This document shows positions 1 to 8,686 of a DNA stretch of 33,586 nt, piece after piece. Made by a program: the position numbers and the translations under genes. Source of the DNA: a virus; IMG/VR virus record IMGVR_UViG_3300012000_000073, positions 1 through 33,586 of that record. One strand, given 5' to 3'. Position 1 is the stretch's first letter, and the number at the start of each line of letters is the position of its first letter. The notes beneath the pieces are model-generated. The model saw only the letters and a program-made list of their open reading frames with translations, made no database searches and was not told the DNA's origin.

Positions 1-2
1 CG

Positions 3-3000
3 CAGCGCGATGGTTTATGGCCTGTGGCTACAGCGCCACTACCAGATTATACTATTAGCCGTAGTTTGCGGTTTAATAGTGCTGATCCAGGGTATCTTAG
101 CTGGACTCCCGGAACTATAGGTAATCGTAGAACTTGGACTTGGAGTGGTTGGGTAAAGAAAACTGTTATAGCTACAGAGTGTAAATTGTTTGGTTCAGGA
201 GCTACGTCTAGCGACCATACTTACATTATGTTTAGCGATAATATATATACCGATAGTCTATCTATTGCATATTTTAATGGTAGTACTCATGTTTGGCGAT
301 TAATTACCACACAAGTATTTAGAGATCCTAGTGCTTGGTATCATATAATAGTTGCATTTGATTCTACACTATCTACAGCTACAGATAGGGTTAAAGTATA
401 TGTAAATGGAGCACAAGTAACTTCTTTTCAAGTAAGAGTTGATCCAGCATTAAATGTAGAAACATATATAAATAGTAATAATACTCATTACTTAGGAACA
501 CAAAGTAGTCAAATAACAACAAGTTTTAATGGTTATCTAGCAGACGTACGCTTAATAGACGGCCAACAATTAACGCCTAGCAGTTTTGGCGAAACCGACT
601 TAACTACTGGCGTTTGGCGGCCTAAAGCCTATAGTGGCAGCTATGGTACAAATGGATTTTACTTGCCATTTACCGATAATAGCACGCAAAATAACTTAGG
701 TGTTAACACTGCTCAGGTTGGTGACGAGCTGCGTAATTATACTGTACTGCACCTAAGTGGTAATCCAGCAAATACCAGCGGCTACAACTGTTTTAGTGAT
801 CGTAGTAGTAATAATCATCTATTAACTATAGCTGGAGACGTGCGTACTAGTGCACGTAGTCCTTTTACTGATACCGCCAGTGGTAGTGCTTATTTTGATG
901 GTAGCAGTGACTATATTACAGTTACAAATAATAACTTATTTCCGGCTACCTCTACCACAGCGTTTACATTAGAAGCCTGGGTATATCCTACAACAAGTAG
1001 TGGAAATTATATTCTAACTAGCCCTGTAGCTTCCAGTACTGTAAGATATTGTTTTATGTTGGGTACTAACCCTGATAGTGCTTCTGGAACAAAAGTAGTA
1101 TTTGGAAGATTTAGTGCAGCATGGACATATCTTGCTAGTGCTACATCGGTTAGTTTAAATACTTGGACGCATATTGCTTGTGTATTTACAGGTTCCACTT
1201 CCCAAATTTATATTAATGGAAATCTAGATGCTAGTGGAGGCGCTTCTACATGGGTTACTGGTGGATCATCAACACTAACACTTGGTTATAGGTGGGATGA
1301 ATATGCTGCTGGAGCTCCATTTTATTTTACAGGTAATCTATCAAATGTTAGAGTTACCACGGGTCAAGCACTGTTTACCGGTAATTTTACCCCAAGCAGC
1401 AGCCCACTAACTAGCACAACAGTAGGACACACTGGTACTGGAGCTGCTAGCAGCATAACTGGTACTGTTAGTTTACTTACCTTAGTTGATAGGGTTGGTG
1501 CTAATAACAGTGGATTTATTGATGAAAGTACCAACAATGCTGTAATTACACGTAGTGGCAATGTTACGCAGGGTAGTTTTAGTCCCTTTGGTACTAGTGG
1601 TTGGGCTATGTACCAATCAGATATTAGCGGAAATTATCCAAGTTTTACTACATCTGCTGGCACTGCATTTCAGTTTACCGGTAATTTTACAATAGAAGGA
1701 TGGGTATACCCTATTATTTATAGTGGTACTGGAGATACATCACTTTGGGTTACCTTTGATGGTTCAACCTATCTTGCATTAAATTATGATGGATCAGGTA
1801 ACTATAATATATATTTAAATAGTGGAGCTCCAACATCAACTTTTTCTTCCGGTATTGTAACAAATACATGGAATCATGTTGCAATGGTTAGAAGTGGTTC
1901 CACGATAACTTTATATACAAATGGTGTCTCCAGAGGAACTATACAGAATAGTGCAACACTTGGTCATGCTAATCCAAGTCTTGCCAGAATTGGTGGTGGT
2001 GTTGCTTCATGCAGCAGATATGTTAGCAACTTGAGAATTATAAAAGGAACTGCTCTATATACCAGTAATTTTATTCCATCAACAACGCCGCTAACTGCTA
2101 CTACGGGTACGGTATTATTAACTTGCCAAGATAACAGATTTGTAGATAATAGTGCTAATAATTTTAGTGTTACTTTTACCGGCACACCACAAGTTCAACC
2201 ACTATCGCCATTTCAGCCGCATACTAGTGTTACAAATACTTATAGTAACTTTTTTGATGGTACTAATGATTATATACAGAGTACCTTACCTAGCACAATA
2301 ACAGGAACATTTACTATTGATTTTTGGTGGTATAGGCCTGCTAGTGGTGTCGCTACTATATTTAATATAGGTGATAGTATGAGTGCAGACAGTGCCGAGG
2401 TTTATATTGGTACTAATGGTACTATACTAAAATACTATAATAACAATAATGAGCGTATAACTACAAGCACACTACCTACCTTATCAGCTTGGAATTATTT
2501 AGCTGTAACTAGAGATAGCAGTAATGTAGTTAGATTATACTTAAATGGCACACAAGTAGGTGGTACTTATGTACAAACAGGGAATCTATCTACACAACTT
2601 AGAATTGGTTGCGAATACTATAATGGGGCCCCAGCATTTGCTGTAGGTGGTTATATAAGCAATTTTAGAGTTTCTAATATTGTTAGAGATGTTTCTAGCT
2701 TACCAAGCGCACCATTTGTTAGCGATGCTAACACCCTTGCCTTAACTTGTCAAGATAGTACGTTTAAAGATAACAGCAGCTATGGTTCTACAGTTACAGT
2801 ATATGATGCGCCACGTATTTCAGAATTTAACCCACTAGGCCGCACGTTTACTACTGGTGTAAATTACTCAGCAACCACACACGGTAGTAGTGGTTATTTT
2901 AATGGAAGTTCAAATAACCATCTATCTACAACAGCAGGTACTGGCAGTGGTTTTGATTTTGGTACAGGTGAGTTTACAGTTGAAGCGTGGATTTATCCAT

Positions 3001-5684
3001 ATAGTGTAAGTAGCTTACAAGGTATATTTGGTACTCATGTAGGTGGAAATAACTGGTGGCAATTTAGATTAAATACAACTACACTTGAAATGTGGGGAGG
3101 TGATAGCACTGGAACCGCGTATACAGGTAATACAGCTATACCAGCTAATACATGGACACATATAGCTGCATCTCGTTCGGGCACTAGTGTATATGTTTCA
3201 GTTAACGGTTCTGTTGTTGCTAGATCTATAGGAGCTGCTTCAACATTTCCAGCAAATACTAATCTTACAGTAGGAAATCTTTATTCTACTCCTAGCAATT
3301 ATTGGTTTAATGGACATATAACAGGTGTAAGGATATTAAAAGGAACAGCATTATATAAGTCAAATTTCGTACCACAACTACAACCACCCCAAGCCGTAGC
3401 AAATACACAACTTTTACTAAACTTCAACAACGCCGGCGTTGTGGACTATACTGGTAAAGGTGTGTTGGAAACTGTAGGCGATAGCCGTAGTGTAACTAAT
3501 AATAAAAAATCACTGTTAGATGCTACTGGCAGCGTTTATTTCGATGGTACTAGTGACTATTTACGCTCTAGTTTGCCAGCTAGTTATTGGAATTTGTCTG
3601 GCGATTTTACAATAGAATTTTGGATCAACCCTATTGGCAATAGCCTATCTGGTAGTGTCTACTATGACATTATAGGTACTTCCAACAATAATGTCTACAT
3701 TGGCAGTGGACAAACTGGTTGGGTTATAGCATGGAGTGCGATATATGGACTAAGATTTGGTTGGCAAAATAGCAATACCTGGTCCATAGACCAAAGTTTG
3801 CACTCTACCACACCAACATTTAATACCTGGGCACACATTGCTGTAGTACGTCGTGGCTCTACGATTACAGGCTATATAAATGGCATAGCTGGTAGTACGC
3901 CTATTACAAGCAGTACTAATTTTACTTCTTCACTTTATAGTTTACATATTGGATCAGGTGCTGGCCATCAAAATTTTGCATTAAATGGCTACCTACAAGA
4001 TGTTCGTATTACTACCATTGCACGCTACACCGGCACCTTTACACCGCCTGTACGCACATTTAGTGCAACTGTACGTGACGTTGGCCACAAGCAGTGGGTG
4101 GTTAATAATCTTAGTGTAGCTAGTGGTGCTGGTAATGATAGCCTAGTAGATACGCCGACTAATTATGGTACAGATATTGGTCTAGGTGGTGAGGTTCGGG
4201 GGAATTATTGTATCTGGAATCCATTAAATGCAACTGGTGCGTCAACAGCAAATGGAAATCTTGAAGCAACTCTTACTGGTAATGCATCATATAGTCCACA
4301 AATTCGCGGAACACTTGCTCCTATTTCTGGCAAGTGGTATTGGGAAAATACTGTTACTGTTGATGGTAATCAGTCACATTGGCTAGGGGTTATAGCTGCT
4401 TCAGCTAGAGCAGATATAAGACTAGATAATAGTAATGCTCTTAGTCAAGTAGTTTATGCAAGATATGATGGACAAAAAATTGTAAATGGAACAATGTCTG
4501 CATATGGAGCTTCTTATACTACAGGCGATATAATTGGTATAGCACTAGATCTAGATCTTAGTACTATAACTTTTTATAAAAATAATGTTAGTCAAGGTAC
4601 TCTTAGCTTACCTACCAGTGGCATTGCATATGTACCAGTATTTTGGTATTCAACTGCAAATACTGGTGCCTCAGGAACCGTTGCAGCCAATTTTGGTCAA
4701 CGCCCATTCAACTATACCGCACCTAGTGGCTATAAAGCACTGTGCACACAAAATTTGCCAACACCTAGTATAGTTAAACCAAATACGGCGTTTGACACTG
4801 CACTTTATACAGGCAATGGTACTTCCATTACGGTTAGCGGCCTCAACTTCTCACCCGACCTTGTCTGGATGAAAGCTAGAAGTGGCGCATTTCAACATGG
4901 AATTTTCGACAGAGTTCGTGGAAACGGGCTTGGACTTGTTTCTAATTCTACCGCAGTTGAAACATCTTACGCCGCAGGCGCATTCACCAATGACGGATTC
5001 ACAAACACCACCGATTACAACGGAAGCGGTGTGACTTATGCAGCTTGGTCCTGGGACGAGAACCCAGTAGCCGGAGTCGATATTGCTCTTGCTACGGCCA
5101 ACGCTTCAGCAGTGGTAACCTATAACCATTCGCTGGGCGTTTCCCCAGCGTTTGTAATCTCCAAATCTAGGTCAGCCACAGTTCCATGGCTGGTTTATCA
5201 CAAGAGTCTAGGAGCGAATCAGTACCTTTTATTAAATACCTCTGATGCCTCTACAACTCTCAACGGAGTATATACCGCCTCGTCCTCGCAGTTTACTATT
5301 ACAAGCCAAACTGCGAATGCAACATATGTAAGCTATTTATTTGCTGAAATGCCTGGCTTCTCAGCATTTGGTAGTTATACAGGTAATGGTTCCACAGACG
5401 GACCCTTTGTATATACAGGCTTTAGACCGGCTTGGATTATGATAAAACGGTCCGATAGTGTAGAAAATTGGAATTTATATGATAATAAACGCAACAGATA
5501 CAATATTGCAGATTTAGAACTATATCCGAATCTTACCAATAGTGAAGGAACTACTGCTGATAGAGATTTTTTATCAAATGGATTCAAAATTAGAAGCAAT
5601 AACATAGGCAGAAACGCCAGTGGTGGTACCTATATCTACGCAGCCTTTGCCGAAAACCCCTTTAAATATAGTCTAGCGAGGTAA
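3..5684 (+). CDS. Giant multi-LamG tail fibre / receptor-binding protein, 5' partial
   Basis: The frame is open to the left edge (it reads QRDGLWPVATA before the first possible GTG at 24), so the true start probably lies outside the window. At least 1886 residues are present. Six concanavalin A/LamG-like modules are marked by the recurring aromatic strand near bases 140 (WTWSGWV), 963 (FTLEAWVYP), 1687 (FTIEGWVYP), 2310 (FTIDFWWY), 2972 (FTVEAWIYP) and 3605 (FTIEFWINP). Each is followed by a strand such as RIIKGTALYTSNF and by DGSSDYI-type turns. A SPRY/B30.2-like domain lies near 4328-4710 (GKWYWENT, then TITFYKNN). The C-terminus (about 4800-5684) has the phage tail pattern FSPDLVWMKARSG and ends AFAENPFKYSLAR. 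LamG and SPRY folds bind glycans or proteins, so a distal adsorption role is inferred. Bases 4790-5345 are clearly more GC-rich than the rest, suggesting domain exchange. Confidence 0.85.
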   Translation, partial: QRDGLWPVATAPLPDYTISRSLRFNSADPGYLSWTPGTIGNRRTWTWSGWVKKTVIATECKLFGSGATSSDHTYIMFSDNIYTDSLSIAYFNGSTHVWRLITTQVFRDPSAWYHIIVAFDSTLSTATDRVKVYVNGAQVTSFQVRVDPALNVETYINSNNTHYLGTQSSQITTSFNGYLADVRLIDGQQLTPSSFGETDLTTGVWRPKAYSGSYGTNGFYLPFTDNSTQNNLGVNTAQVGDELRNYTVLHLSGNPANTSGYNCFSDRSSNNHLLTIAGDVRTSARSPFTDTASGSAYFDGSSDYITVTNNNLFPATSTTAFTLEAWVYPTTSSGNYILTSPVASSTVRYCFMLGTNPDSASGTKVVFGRFSAAWTYLASATSVSLNTWTHIACVFTGSTSQIYINGNLDASGGASTWVTGGSSTLTLGYRWDEYAAGAPFYFTGNLSNVRVTTGQALFTGNFTPSSSPLTSTTVGHTGTGAASSITGTVSLLTLVDRVGANNSGFIDESTNNAVITRSGNVTQGSFSPFGTSGWAMYQSDISGNYPSFTTSAGTAFQFTGNFTIEGWVYPIIYSGTGDTSLWVTFDGSTYLALNYDGSGNYNIYLNSGAPTSTFSSGIVTNTWNHVAMVRSGSTITLYTNGVSRGTIQNSATLGHANPSLARIGGGVASCSRYVSNLRIIKGTALYTSNFIPSTTPLTATTGTVLLTCQDNRFVDNSANNFSVTFTGTPQVQPLSPFQPHTSVTNTYSNFFDGTNDYIQSTLPSTITGTFTIDFWWYRPASGVATIFNIGDSMSADSAEVYIGTNGTILKYYNNNNERITTSTLPTLSAWNYLAVTRDSSNVVRLYLNGTQVGGTYVQTGNLSTQLRIGCEYYNGAPAFAVGGYISNFRVSNIVRDVSSLPSAPFVSDANTLALTCQDSTFKDNSSYGSTVTVYDAPRISEFNPLGRTFTTGVNYSATTHGSSGYFNGSSNNHLSTTAGTGSGFDFGTGEFTVEAWIYPYSVSSLQGIFGTHVGGNNWWQFRLNTTTLEMWGGDSTGTAYTGNTAIPANTWTHIAASRSGTSVYVSVNGSVVARSIGAASTFPANTNLTVGNLYSTPSNYWFNGHITGVRILKGTALYKSNFVPQLQPPQAVANTQLLLNFNNAGVVDYTGKGVLETVGDSRSVTNNKKSLLDATGSVYFDGTSDYLRSSLPASYWNLSGDFTIEFWINPIGNSLSGSVYYDIIGTSNNNVYIGSGQTGWVIAWSAIYGLRFGWQNSNTWSIDQSLHSTTPTFNTWAHIAVVRRGSTITGYINGIAGSTPITSSTNFTSSLYSLHIGSGAGHQNFALNGYLQDVRITTIARYTGTFTPPVRTFSATVRDVGHKQWVVNNLSVASGAGNDSLVDTPTNYGTDIGLGGEVRGNYCIWNPLNATGASTANGNLEATLTGNASYSPQIRGTLAPISGKWYWENTVTVDGNQSHWLGVIAASARADIRLDNSNALSQVVYARYDGQKIVNGTMSAYGASYTTGDIIGIALDLDLSTITFYKNNVSQGTLSLPTSGIAYVPVFWYSTANTGASGTVAANFGQRPFNYTAPSGYKALCTQNLPTPSIVKPNTAFDTALYTGNGTSITVSGLNFSPDLVWMKARSGAFQHGIFDRVRGNGLGLVSNSTAVETSYAAGAFTNDGFTNTTDYNGSGVTYAAWSWDENPVAGVDIALATANASAVVTYNHSLGVSPAFVISKSRSATVPWLVYHKSLGANQYLLLNTSDASTTLNGVYTASSSQFTITSQTANATYVSYLFAEMPGFSAFGSYTGNGSTDGPFVYTGFRPAWIMIKRSDSVENWNLYDNKRNRYNIADLELYPNLTNSEGTTADRDFLSNGFKIRSNNIGRNASGGTYIYAAFAENPFKYSLAR

Positions 5685-5687
5685 AAA

Positions 5688-6155
5688 ATGTTTGCAGTTG
5701 TAAAAAATAATCAAGTAGTTTATACACTACAACCTGGCCAGCAATTATTTGTTGATGGTGTAGACTATGGGTTTAATTGGTTAACAGCACTTGATACTAC
5801 ACGCCTAGCACAGCTAGGCGTGCAAGAAGTAGTTAACACACCTATGCCAGATCAACAGTACTACTGGGTTAGTAGTACTGTTGAAGTTGTAGATGGAGTA
5901 GCAACCTGGGTACATGCTACAACACCTAAAGATTTAGCTCAGCTTAAACAACAAGCTATAGCTAGTGCAAAAGCTAGTGCTAATCAGCAATTACAACAAA
6001 CTGACTGGACTGTTATAAGAAAGTTTGAGCGTAATGTAGATATTCCACTAGCGGTAGCCACAGCTCGTCAAGCTATAGTTGACCAGTGTACAGCCAAAGA
6101 AACAGCTATTCTAGCTAGCACAACTGTAGAGGAATTAATACAGGCTGTACAATAA
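5688..6155 (+). CDS. Probable tail fibre assembly/chaperone-type protein
   Basis: This 155-residue protein starts three bases after the fibre stop, with AGG of GAGGTAAAAA as ribosome site. The N-terminal half is beta-rich (FAVVKNNQVVYTLQPGQQLF). The C-terminal half is a predicted helix rich in Ala and Gln (LAQLKQQAIASAKASANQQL), followed by TDWTVIRKFERNVDIP and a second Ala-rich helix. A short head plus a helical segment with a T-D-W motif is typical of small proteins encoded directly after phage tail fibres, many called tail fibre assembly proteins. The assignment rests on position and architecture, not on a diagnostic motif; it could instead be a minor virion protein. Its stop overlaps the next start (TAATG), so translation is probably coupled to the lysis genes. 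Confidence 0.55.
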   Translation: MFAVVKNNQVVYTLQPGQQLFVDGVDYGFNWLTALDTTRLAQLGVQEVVNTPMPDQQYYWVSSTVEVVDGVATWVHATTPKDLAQLKQQAIASAKASANQQLQQTDWTVIRKFERNVDIPLAVATARQAIVDQCTAKETAILASTTVEELIQAVQ

Positions 6156-6709
6156 TGTTTATATTAAACTTTATACCAAACTGGTTTTTTCCACTGTTAG
6201 CCACAACTTGTGTACTCTTATTCTTTATAACACGATTCTTTACACACTTAATACCACAAGCTAAAGTTGTACACTATAGCACTATTCCACTATTTGCACT
6301 CACAGTATTTTTCATGGGTGCAAATTGGAATAACAACTACTGGCAAGATAAATTGGCGGCTGAAACTGCCAAAGTAGAACAGGCAGCTAAACAGCAAGAG
6401 TTGGCTAATCAAGAACTTAAACAAGAACGAGAAGCTAAACTGCAGCAGCTTAAGGAATCGGCAGAGCGTGAGCGTCAGCAAAACAAACGGTTTATTGAAG
6501 TCCTAAAGTCCAAGGACGCTACAGTGCAAAATGTATTGGCAACACTTAGTAAGGCTGAACAAGATAAGTACGCTGCACTAGGCGAAAAGGATAAACAGGC
6601 AGCTAATAAAAAGCTGGAGGATGTACTAGCAAATGCTAAAAATTGTCCTACTGTGCCTGAGCTATATGTAGAGCGATTAAATAATACTGCTAAGGGTGTT
6701 AAGCAATGA
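6155..6709 (+). CDS. i-spanin-like inner-membrane coiled-coil protein (Rz type)
   Basis: The 184-residue product begins with a hydrophobic segment (about residues 8-28, WFFPLLATTCVLLFFITRFF), then a second shorter one (about 43-57). A long charged helix (about 62-150) full of Lys, Glu, Gln and Ala follows (KQQELANQELKQEREAKLQQ), a predicted coiled coil. A membrane anchor plus periplasmic coiled coil, immediately followed by an overlapping small lipoprotein gene and an endolysin, is the arrangement of the two-component spanins that fuse inner and outer membranes in the last step of Gram-negative lysis. Two membrane segments instead of one is unusual for Rz and would affect topology. The start overlaps the upstream stop (TAATG), and the stop overlaps the o-spanin start by four bases. 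Confidence 0.72.
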   Translation: MFILNFIPNWFFPLLATTCVLLFFITRFFTHLIPQAKVVHYSTIPLFALTVFFMGANWNNNYWQDKLAAETAKVEQAAKQQELANQELKQEREAKLQQLKESAERERQQNKRFIEVLKSKDATVQNVLATLSKAEQDKYAALGEKDKQAANKKLEDVLANAKNCPTVPELYVERLNNTAKGVKQ

Positions 6710-6966
6710 AATGGATGGTATTCTTACTAGCATTACCACTAGCCGGGTGTTTACAAACATTTAAGATGAATCCGCCTTGGCCACAAGTACCTGACCAAGC
6801 AATGCTTAAACAGTGTGAAACACTAAAAACCATAGACGCACAGGCTGTAAGTATGGCAGAACTTGTAGACCTAGTACAACAAAACTACCAGCTGTATCAT
6901 CTTTGTAAACTAAATAATGATAGTTGGGTAAAGTGGTATAACACTCACTGGAAAAAGGACAAGTAA
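6706..6966 (+). CDS. o-spanin-like outer-membrane lipoprotein (Rz1 type)
   Basis: This 86-residue protein has a lipoprotein signal with lipobox LAGC and acceptor Cys15 (MKWMVFLLALPLAGC). A short Pro-containing stretch follows (NPPWPQVPD), then a mostly helical tail. It overlaps the end of the coiled-coil gene by ATGA and is followed at once by the endolysin (stop and start share TAATG). In spanin pairs the small lipoprotein sits in the outer membrane and binds the periplasmic end of the i-spanin. It is less proline-rich and longer than lambda Rz1, so the call relies on the lipobox and gene order. Confidence 0.72.
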   Translation: MKWMVFLLALPLAGCLQTFKMNPPWPQVPDQAMLKQCETLKTIDAQAVSMAELVDLVQQNYQLYHLCKLNNDSWVKWYNTHWKKDK

Positions 6967-7577
6967 TGGAATTAACACTAGATCAACTTAAACAGGTTAT
7001 ACCAAAAAATCAATATGTAGGCTACTGGCATCACGCCTTAGCTCAGCTACTACCCCAATATGAAATAAACACACCAGATCGCATAGCTGCCTTTTTAGCA
7101 CAATGTGCGCATGAGTCGGGCGGATTTGTGTTTATAAAAGAAAACTTAAACTATCGCTGGCAAAGCCTACGTAAAGTATTTCCCAAGTATTTTCCCACGG
7201 ACGCATTGGCGCAGCAATATGAAAAGCAACCGCAAAAGATTGCTAATCGTGTATATGCTAACCGTATGGGCAATGGTCCTGAGGAGTCAGGCGATGGTTG
7301 GCGTTTTTGTGGACGTGGATTGATACAGGTAACTGGCAGAGATAATTACAGTTGGTTTGCAGCTAGCCTACAGATTAGCCCTGAGGAAGCGTCCGAGTAT
7401 ATGGAAACCTTTGAAGGTGCAGCACAAAGTGCTTGCTGGTTTTGGGAATCAAACAATCTCAATCAGTGGGCAGATAAGCAGGATATAGTTACACTTACAA
7501 AACGCATTAATGGCGGAACAATAGGTTTAGAAGATAGACAGAAACATTACGAACATTGCTTACATATATTAAGCTAA
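6966..7577 (+). CDS. GH19 family endolysin
   Basis: The product is a 203-residue glycoside hydrolase family 19 (chitinase-like) lysozyme. Family hallmarks are the catalytic region FLAQCAHESGGF with Glu50 as likely general acid, ENLNYRW with Glu59, YANRMGNGPEESGDGWRF, and CGRGLIQVTGRDNY. In phages these enzymes cleave peptidoglycan glycan strands. There is no signal peptide or SAR-type N-terminal helix, so it should need a holin for release. It is the fourth gene of a tightly coupled lysis cassette, after fibre chaperone, i-spanin and o-spanin. The order with spanins before endolysin is the reverse of lambda. Confidence 0.93.
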   Translation: MELTLDQLKQVIPKNQYVGYWHHALAQLLPQYEINTPDRIAAFLAQCAHESGGFVFIKENLNYRWQSLRKVFPKYFPTDALAQQYEKQPQKIANRVYANRMGNGPEESGDGWRFCGRGLIQVTGRDNYSWFAASLQISPEEASEYMETFEGAAQSACWFWESNNLNQWADKQDIVTLTKRINGGTIGLEDRQKHYEHCLHILS

Positions 7578-7595
7578 ATTTAGGAGTTGTATACT

Positions 7596-7751
7596 ATGCC
7601 AACTAAATCCGTAAAAATATCGCCAAATTCTTCTACAACAACGGATAAAAAGGTTCATACAGCTGGTTTAGGTTTTGTTTTACTTATATTAACAAATTAT
7701 CAAGCCGAAGTAAAACAAATATTACAAGTTATTGTAAAGTGGATAACATAA
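7596..7751 (+). CDS. Small protein with one hydrophobic segment; holin candidate
   Basis: This 51-residue gene has a good ribosome site (TAGGAG, ten bases before ATG) and ends in TAATG shared with the next gene. A polar N-terminus rich in Ser, Thr and Lys (about 1-20) is followed by a hydrophobic stretch (AGLGFVLLILTNY, about 23-35) and an amphipathic helix (QILQVIVKWIT). The endolysin upstream lacks a signal, so a holin is expected nearby. This gene and the two-membrane-segment gene at 8683 are the two candidates seen. One short membrane segment is weak evidence for a holin, so function is left open. Confidence 0.5.
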   Translation: MPTKSVKISPNSSTTTDKKVHTAGLGFVLLILTNYQAEVKQILQVIVKWIT

Positions 7752-8470
7752 TGAAAATAATTAATAAAATTTTAGACTATTCTAAAACACCTTTTATACT
7801 AGCAGCAATTATTTTTATATGTAGTTTAGTATTATTAAGTATTTTTAAAACTGCTGAAACACAACTAAATAATTTAAATAATGCTATGATTATAGCAAAT
7901 GAAATGTCTGATAGCAGCGACGATCTTACTAATTATGCCAGATATTATGTTACTACAAAAGATGAACAATGGAAAAAAAGATTTGAAAATATTATTAAAA
8001 TAAGAAATGGTGAAGAAGCAAATAAAGATAATGTAAAAATTAGTTTTAAAGATAAAGTAAAAGCATTTGAATTTTCTACCAATGAATTAGATCTTATACT
8101 TAAATCAGAAACTTTAAGTAATAATTTAGCCATACTAGAAGTAAAAGCATTTGATTCTATAAAAGCTGGCAAAATAGAACAAAACTGGGACGTACAACAA
8201 TTTCATTATACACAAGCTCAAATATTTATGTTTGGAGAAGATTACACTAAACATAAAAATGAAATAATGAATACTATAGATAAATTTACAAAAACTGTTT
8301 ATGCTAGGCTAGAGCATGACTATCAAATTAGCATGAAATTAGCCTGGTTATTAATAACTATAATTAATATATCCTTAATAATTTTAGTTATATCTGTGCA
8401 ACACCATAATAAAACAATATTAATGTCTAGCACAAAAGTTTCTACTAGTAAAAGAAAAGTAAAGGGCTAA
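7751..8470 (+). CDS. Membrane-anchored chemoreceptor/GGDEF-type sensor domain without output domain
   Basis: The product has 239 residues, starting at the ATG that overlaps the preceding stop; a GTG four codons earlier is less likely. TM1 spans about residues 14-32 and TM2 about 197-216. Between them is a helical region with the pattern found at the N-termini of bacterial methyl-accepting chemotaxis proteins, GGDEF proteins and some cyclases: SDSSDDLTNYARYYVTT (53-69), IIKIRNGE (81-88), AFEFSTNELDLILKSETLSN (105-124), LEVKAFDSIKAG (129-140), and LFGxxYxxxKxxIMxxIDxF-like FMFGEDYTKHKNEIMNTIDKF (159-179). After TM2 only 23 mostly basic and Ser/Thr residues remain: no HAMP, kinase, GGDEF or methylation helices. 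GC content is very low (about 17% in bases 7981-8040). It could sense periplasmic conditions, partner with another protein, or interfere with a host receptor; all of these are inference. Confidence 0.72.
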   Translation: MKIINKILDYSKTPFILAAIIFICSLVLLSIFKTAETQLNNLNNAMIIANEMSDSSDDLTNYARYYVTTKDEQWKKRFENIIKIRNGEEANKDNVKISFKDKVKAFEFSTNELDLILKSETLSNNLAILEVKAFDSIKAGKIEQNWDVQQFHYTQAQIFMFGEDYTKHKNEIMNTIDKFTKTVYARLEHDYQISMKLAWLLITIINISLIILVISVQHHNKTILMSSTKVSTSKRKVKG

Positions 8471-8473
8471 ATT

Positions 8474-8686
8474 ATGCCACTAATATTACTAATTATAAGT
8501 TTATTTTTAGTTAGTTGTAGTGATATGTATCGTTATCCATGTCAAAATCCAGATAATTGGGAGCATAAGGCCTGTAAAAAACCCTACTGTAATGCTAATG
8601 GTACATGTCCTGAAGATTTAACACCTTATGAAAAAGAACGTATTAGCAATAATCAATGGCGACCAAAACAAAAGGATTGTAAATGA
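8474..8686 (+). CDS. Small Cys-rich lipoprotein
   Basis: The 70-residue product starts with a lipoprotein signal, lipobox LVSC with acceptor Cys15 (MPLILLIISLFLVSC). The mature part has six further cysteines in a compact pattern (YPCQNP, KACKKPYCNANGTC, QKDCK), suggesting a disulfide-stabilised periplasmic or outer-membrane-anchored domain. It starts four bases after the sensor-domain gene and overlaps the next membrane protein gene by ATGA, so the three are likely co-translated. Exposure on the cell surface during infection (for example in superinfection exclusion) is possible but nothing in the sequence shows it. Confidence 0.7.
   Translation: MPLILLIISLFLVSCSDMYRYPCQNPDNWEHKACKKPYCNANGTCPEDLTPYEKERISNNQWRPKQKDCK

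Noticed and set aside
1375-1691. Short direct repeats in the fibre gene as a CRISPR or mobile-element signal
   Set aside because: Only two copies with irregular spacing, explained by repeated protein modules in one reading frame.
1007-2185. Antisense reading frames inside the tail fibre gene
   Set aside because: They mirror the codon bias of the plus-strand gene, have no ribosome sites and encode no coherent domains.
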